Part shown: positions 61,900 to 64,000 of the stretch, piece after piece
How positions within the stretch are numbered: position 1 is the stretch's first letter
Layout of the letters: every line of letters starts with the position of its first letter
Source of the DNA: Acanthochlamys bracteata
Lineage: Eukaryota; Streptophyta; Magnoliopsida; Pandanales; Velloziaceae
Assembly (NCBI GenBank): GCA_019914995.1
Contig: CM034133.1
Coordinates: forward strand, 5,084,001 to 5,148,000
Direction: 5' to 3'
Length of the DNA stretch: 64,000 nucleotides
Position numbers and translations under genes: made by a program
The notes under the pieces: generated by a model
What the model was told of the DNA's origin: nothing
Database searches by the model: none
What the model saw: the letters and a program-made list of their open reading frames with translations, nothing else

Positions 61900-64000
61900 G
61901 TTTTCTAGCAAGTGTTGTTGCTTATTATTAGATATTCCTATAAGATTAACTCAAGAGGAGATGGGTGAATTGAATTAGTCTATAAAAAATTTATCAAATT
62001 TGTTATCTTACTGACAGTAAGCGTACAGCCGGCTGTGTCGATACTGTGAGCTGCAGATAGAGAGAATTAGATAGTTCACTGACATAAGTAATAAAGAGTA
62101 GTGCTCAAGATATTTAACGTGGTTCGGTAAAACCCTTTTGCCTACATCCACGGTCGCTCCATCACCAGAGCCAAAGCTTCACTAAACCTTTAATAAGCTA
62201 CAAATACATCTAAAGCAAAGTGCTTCACCAAGCACACTTACTCTAACAGGTTTCTTCACCAAAACAATCTCTGACAGCCTACTGGACACACCTGTCCCCC
62301 TGGCTGATTTGCTAGCACTATTACAAGGTTTAAGAGCTTACACCAAGCTCCACCCGAGCTTCCCTTTTGGTGCTCGCGGCACTTCCTTCACAACGGTCAG
62401 TGGTGTGTTACACGAAAATAAACTTAGATTGAGCACAGGATCAATCTCATGAATGTTTATGTGTTCATAAAATGATTCGGATGAGATGATCAGAGAGAAA
62501 GTGCTGAGGAATATTTTCTTCAGAGTGATCGGCAGTAAGGTTTGTTTGTGTTGATAGAATTCTTGTATATCTCTATTTTTGCTTGTATTATCTCTACTTT
62601 TTCTTCGATGACTCCCTTTTTATAGAGTTTCTTCTTTGTGCAGGAGCCGTTTGAAGAACGTATCCGTTGACGCTCTTTTCCGTAGGTGATTCTTCACGCC
62701 AGGGAGGGAATGGTTTTGTCCAGCGGTTAATCAACCGCTTCCAAGCTTCTTTCGCTCGTCTTCAGTGCAATGTCTCTGTAGCATTAAATGTGTTGTAGGA
62801 ATTTGAATTTTGCCGCCAATTGTTAAGAGCTGGATTTGGCTAAATTGCTGCCTGAGACTCGATGAGCTAATGAGTTGATTTGCTTGTCCATAATTAATGC
62901 AAAGCTGGTTGACCGCTTGACTTGATCGAAGACTTTGACTTGTATAATTATGCTTTCTTTTCTTGATTGTTGAGCTTTTCTTTTCTGTGAAATTGAGGAT
63001 GTTTTTAGCTCTTATAGATCTTCTGTTTGAGATGCTTCAGTCCGTTGTGAGAGCAAATGAAATCTTGAAGCAAGAAAAATTTCGTTGCAGTTGAACCCAA
63101 TGCTCTGTTTCGATACAGAGAAGTTTTCTTGTGCTTCAGTAGTCGAGCAGTTGACTATAATATGGCTGTGGCATCCTCTGTCCCTTATACTGTCCTCTGT
63201 CCCGCTTCAGTAGTTGAACAGCTGACTGTGATGTGGCTATGGCATTCTCTGTTCCGAATGCTTTTAGCAGTTGGCTGTATGATAGCTGTTTTTATCTGCT
63301 GTTAATGAAATGATCTCTGTTTGTCTAATCCTGCAGAACTTGTTTTCAGATTATCAGTCTTATATAAATCATAGTTCTTAATTCTTTGTTATCATCAAAA
63401 TTATCCTTATAATTCCAACAATCTTCCCATTTTTGATGATGACAAATAAATTATGAATTATTGATTTATATTTTTGTAAGCCATCAAGTTGAATTGAAAA
63501 TTTTTGTCATACCTTTTCATGGCTCCCCCTCAACTAATGCATCTATTCTATTTACCTGTTCATGGTGTATGGCTCCCCCTTAGATTGAGCCAATCTCCCC
63601 CTTATATTTTGTATGTAACAATAATAACAATAATTCTCCTCATTTTTCTCTCTCTTTTGTCATCTCAAAAAACTTATATAAAATATAATATAGCTAAAAT
63701 TTGACAGGTTAGGCAGAAGATATAACCAGACAGTCATAACGAGAAGTTCAACCATTCATTTAAGCATAGCTAGTGACAGTAAAATAAGCAAACATACAGT
63801 CACAAACATCTAAACATTCAACCATTCTTAAAACAGTAATAAAGTTAAGCCTAAGCTAAATTTTCAACTAGATGTTTCTACGCCTAGAAGATGTTCTACA
63901 ACCAGGAGGTCTAGGGCGTTGATATTTTGGTTTGGCTGCGGAGGATTGAGGAAGTATTTCTACATCCTCATCAGCAAAGGCTTGTGAGCTAGAGACCGAC
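61900..64000 (-). mobile_element. Copia-type (Sirevirus-like) element: 3' LTR and internal end, leaves the window
   Basis: On the minus strand a purine tract AAAAATGGGAAGA (about 63425-63438) precedes TGTTGGAATTATAAGG, the start of an LTR at about 63420. Repeated AAGGGGGAG blocks upstream (63530-63605) are typical of the pol 3' flank in this group. The LTR, going down to about 61900, contains ACGTGGTTCGGTAAAACCC (about 62120), a widespread plant LTR word given here as on the plus strand. A 71-bp tandem repeat starts at 63133 and 63204. At 63868-64000 a stop-free minus-strand stretch reads KPKYQRPRPPGCRTSSRRRN and ends in a stop, probably the tail of the element's coding region. The LTR start resembles that of the Copia remnant at 10083. 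The lower bound is approximate. Fossil state cannot be judged from this part. Confidence 0.6.

Overview
This is nuclear DNA of a flowering plant. It is AT-rich and gene-poor, its genes carry many short introns, and it is packed with plant transposon families (CACTA, Ty3, Copia, TRIM, Tourist-like and hAT MITEs, LINE). I cannot name the species; the codon use and the XXT and START homologies fit a non-grass angiosperm.

Three host genes look intact, all on the minus strand. A 12-exon WDR43/UTP5 gene (18811-27172; 633 aa) encodes a small-subunit processome protein. A 16-exon DNA primase small subunit gene (28319-33082; 451 aa) has one GC-AG intron. A 5-exon gene (46724-48731; 207 aa) encodes ribosomal protein eL19. 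In all three the exons I placed add up to an exact multiple of three and end at a stop.

Three host genes are broken. An XXT1/2-like xyloglucan xylosyltransferase (37694-42181, plus) is split by a 3.17-kb TG...CA insertion (38353-41522) with a perfect 5-bp target duplication. That insertion holds one exon-sized piece of sucrose-phosphate synthase and a complete 661-bp non-autonomous CACTA element. A START-domain lipid-transfer gene (50537-50914, minus, perhaps with another exon at 58507-58581) has a 5-bp duplication and lacks its 3' part.

Layout. 1-7246: 5' part of a CACTA transposon on the minus strand (TNP2 transposase, second ORF, subterminal repeats, 5' terminus at 7246) with a Tourist-like MITE in its transposase. 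7.3-17 kb: plus-strand Ty3 remains, cut by a minus-strand Copia remnant and by a 1.43-kb solo-LTR-like unit. 17.0-18.4 kb: 3' part of a LINE. 18.8-33.8 kb: the two large genes. 34-37 kb: a hAT MITE and a Tourist-like MITE. 37.7-42.2 kb: the split XXT gene. 42.2-46.7 kb: unassigned sequence, a 48-bp minisatellite and two MITEs. 46.7-48.7 kb: the eL19 gene. 49-58 kb: START pseudogene and a full-length but decayed Ty3 element (51540-58107) with a TRIM in one LTR and a hAT MITE in gag. 59.0-61.4 kb: a large inverted repeat enclosing coding-like sequence. 61.9-64 kb: another Copia-type element running off the window.

The intact genes are housekeeping genes for ribosome production (UTP5, eL19) and DNA replication (primase). 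I see no operon-like or dedicated new system. The most interesting features are structural: the split XXT gene with its SPS passenger, the inverted repeat at 59-61 kb, and the nested, datable insertions.
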